The translations under genes were made by a program, and so were the position numbers. A stretch of 14,187 nucleotides of DNA, taken from contig CAZHYQ010000039.1 of assembly GCA_964536805.1 (NCBI GenBank), forward strand, positions 1 through 14,187, read 5' to 3'. Of the stretch, positions 13,698-14,187 are shown one piece after another; position 1 is the stretch's first letter, and each line of letters starts with the position of its first letter. The notes under the pieces are model-generated. The model did no database searches. It saw only the letters and a program-made list of their open reading frames with translations, and was not told the DNA's origin. This DNA comes from Longilinea sp964536805. Lineage in GTDB: Bacteria; Chloroflexota; Anaerolineae; Anaerolineales; Anaerolineaceae.

Positions 13698-13703
13698 ATT
13701 ATA
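13698..13703 (-). promoter_or_regulatory. -10 box (TATAAT) for the secreted-protein pair
   Basis: A perfect TATAAT on the minus strand, 36 bases before the ATG at 13662, in an AT-rich setting. No convincing -35 at 16-18 bases. Confidence 0.45.
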
Positions 13704-13795
13704 GGATTAAATTTATCAAATTACTACTATTTTTGAACATCCAATTCATTAGAAATATTAGGTTTTACCAAACTGCGAATGCCTCAAACTGAAAT

Positions 13796-13821
13796 AACAT
13801 AAATAACGCCTTCCTGGCGTT
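13796..13821 (-). terminator. Candidate terminator after the His-rich protein gene
   Basis: AACGCC-AGGAA-GGCGTT on the minus strand, followed by the T-rich ATTTATGTTATTT. It lies about 110 bases after the stop codon of the gene at the right edge. Confidence 0.45.
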
Positions 13822-13932
13822 TCAATCAGAAAACAGCGATCGAAAATCAGCAATTCTTCAGGCTCCTCGTCGATGACTCGAATCTGGTGAGCCCCTGTTT
13901 ACGTTTTACCGGTTGATTGTTAGTATGAAAAA

Positions 13933-14187
13933 TTACAACTTATTATGTAAATGGCGATGGTTTATATCGGGCAAATGTTCATGCTCATGTTCAATTTCGA
14001 TATGTTCGTGCATATGAGAGTGCGATTGACCTTCGATATAAAAATTTACCACTCTATTATCGTGATTGTGGCTGTGATGCCGATCATCGTGGAAATGTGA
14101 ATGTTCGTGAATTCTTGCGACGTGAAGGTGTTTGTGTGTATGTTTCTCAAACAGCAAAAATAAAGTTCCGATAACCATAAGCATGAG
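13933..14187 (-). CDS. C-terminal part of a membrane protein with a His-rich tail (probably an EamA/DMT-type transporter)
   Basis: The frame is open to the right edge, so only the last 84 codons are seen. They begin with the end of a hydrophobic helix (LMLMVIGTLFLLF), followed by about 70 residues in which 22 are histidine, mostly as H-x-H: HTHKHLH, HEHSHFHDDRHHSHNH, SHSHMHEH, EHEHEHLPDINHRHLH. The pattern of a last transmembrane helix, a histidine tail and a closing P-D-x-x-H-R-H matches my memory of a subgroup of EamA/DMT-family permeases; cation-efflux or nickel/cobalt permeases are alternatives because they also use histidine-rich segments to bind Zn, Ni or Co. The coding sequence is much more AT-rich than the other genes here. 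The true start lies outside the window. Confidence 0.65.
   Translation of the reverse strand, partial: LMLMVIGTLFLLFEKHTHKHLHVARIHEHSHFHDDRHHSHNHDNRVVNFYIEGQSHSHMHEHIEIEHEHEHLPDINHRHLHNKL

Larger units (their letters stand above)
13663..13932. other. AT-rich intergenic stretch
   Basis: A 270-bp gap that is visibly AT-rich compared with the GC-rich coding DNA to its left. It contains the -10 box of the secreted pair (13698-13703) and a hairpin at 13805-13821. I see no reading frame with coding character and no RNA gene that I recognise. Confidence 0.6.

Noticed and set aside
13933..14187. A free-standing small histidine-rich metal-binding protein starting at the ATG at 14184
   Set aside because: The frame stays open to the window edge and begins with a hydrophobic helix, so it is better read as the end of a larger membrane protein.

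Overview
The window looks like a stretch of chromosome from a GC-rich, probably anaerobic or microaerophilic bacterium. The gene mix (rubrerythrin, GH31 alpha-glucosidase, MOFRL-type glycerate 2-kinase, PIG-L deacetylase, several orphan membrane and secreted proteins, and a secreted protein ending in a P-L-I-R-K tail) reminds me of Chloroflexota, class Anaerolineae. That placement is recollection of family style, not a search result. There are no phage, IS, CRISPR or conjugation genes, and no tRNA or rRNA was recognised.

Layout, left to right. (1) 1-785, minus: 5' part of a PLP-dependent serine-pyruvate/alanine-glyoxylate type aminotransferase, cut by the left edge. (2) 1097-2371, plus: Eis-like GNAT acetyltransferase, divergent from the aminotransferase across a 311-bp gap. 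(3) 2372-2536: a fold-back intergenic element built from degenerate 7-bp units. (4) 2590-5297, plus: PIG-L/LmbE deacetylase, then glycerate 2-kinase and a small GNAT enzyme coupled by a TGATG stop/start overlap. (5) 5354-5513, plus: a compact unit with a -10 box, a 34-codon Cys-containing ORF and an intrinsic terminator. (6) 5568-8593, minus: rubrerythrin, preceded by a CRP/FNR-like palindrome, and a GH31 alpha-glucosidase. (7) 8835-10780, plus: three overlapping membrane-protein genes of unknown function. The first has a pseudopilin-like C-terminal part; the other two are tandem paralogues with identically placed cysteines. (8) 10868-12434, minus: a small 2-TM ion-channel-like protein with a degenerate filter, and a polytopic GT-C-like membrane protein. 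(9) 12641-13662, minus: two tandem paralogous secreted proteins with four conserved cysteines, ATGA-coupled, followed by a strong terminator. (10) 13663-14187: an AT-rich stretch with the His-rich C-terminal tail of a membrane protein (probably an EamA/DMT-type transporter) cut by the right edge.

The window is mostly independent short transcription units, not one system. The clearest functional links are glycerate kinase with its coupled GNAT, the aminotransferase and glycerate 2-kinase as possible steps of one serine/hydroxypyruvate/glycerate route, the three-gene membrane cassette, and the secreted pair. The best candidates for undescribed biology are the secreted four-cysteine pair, the membrane cassette, the channel-like protein with an altered filter, the small unit at 5354-5513 and the heptamer fold-back. 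I did not find a convincing complete new defence or mobile system.
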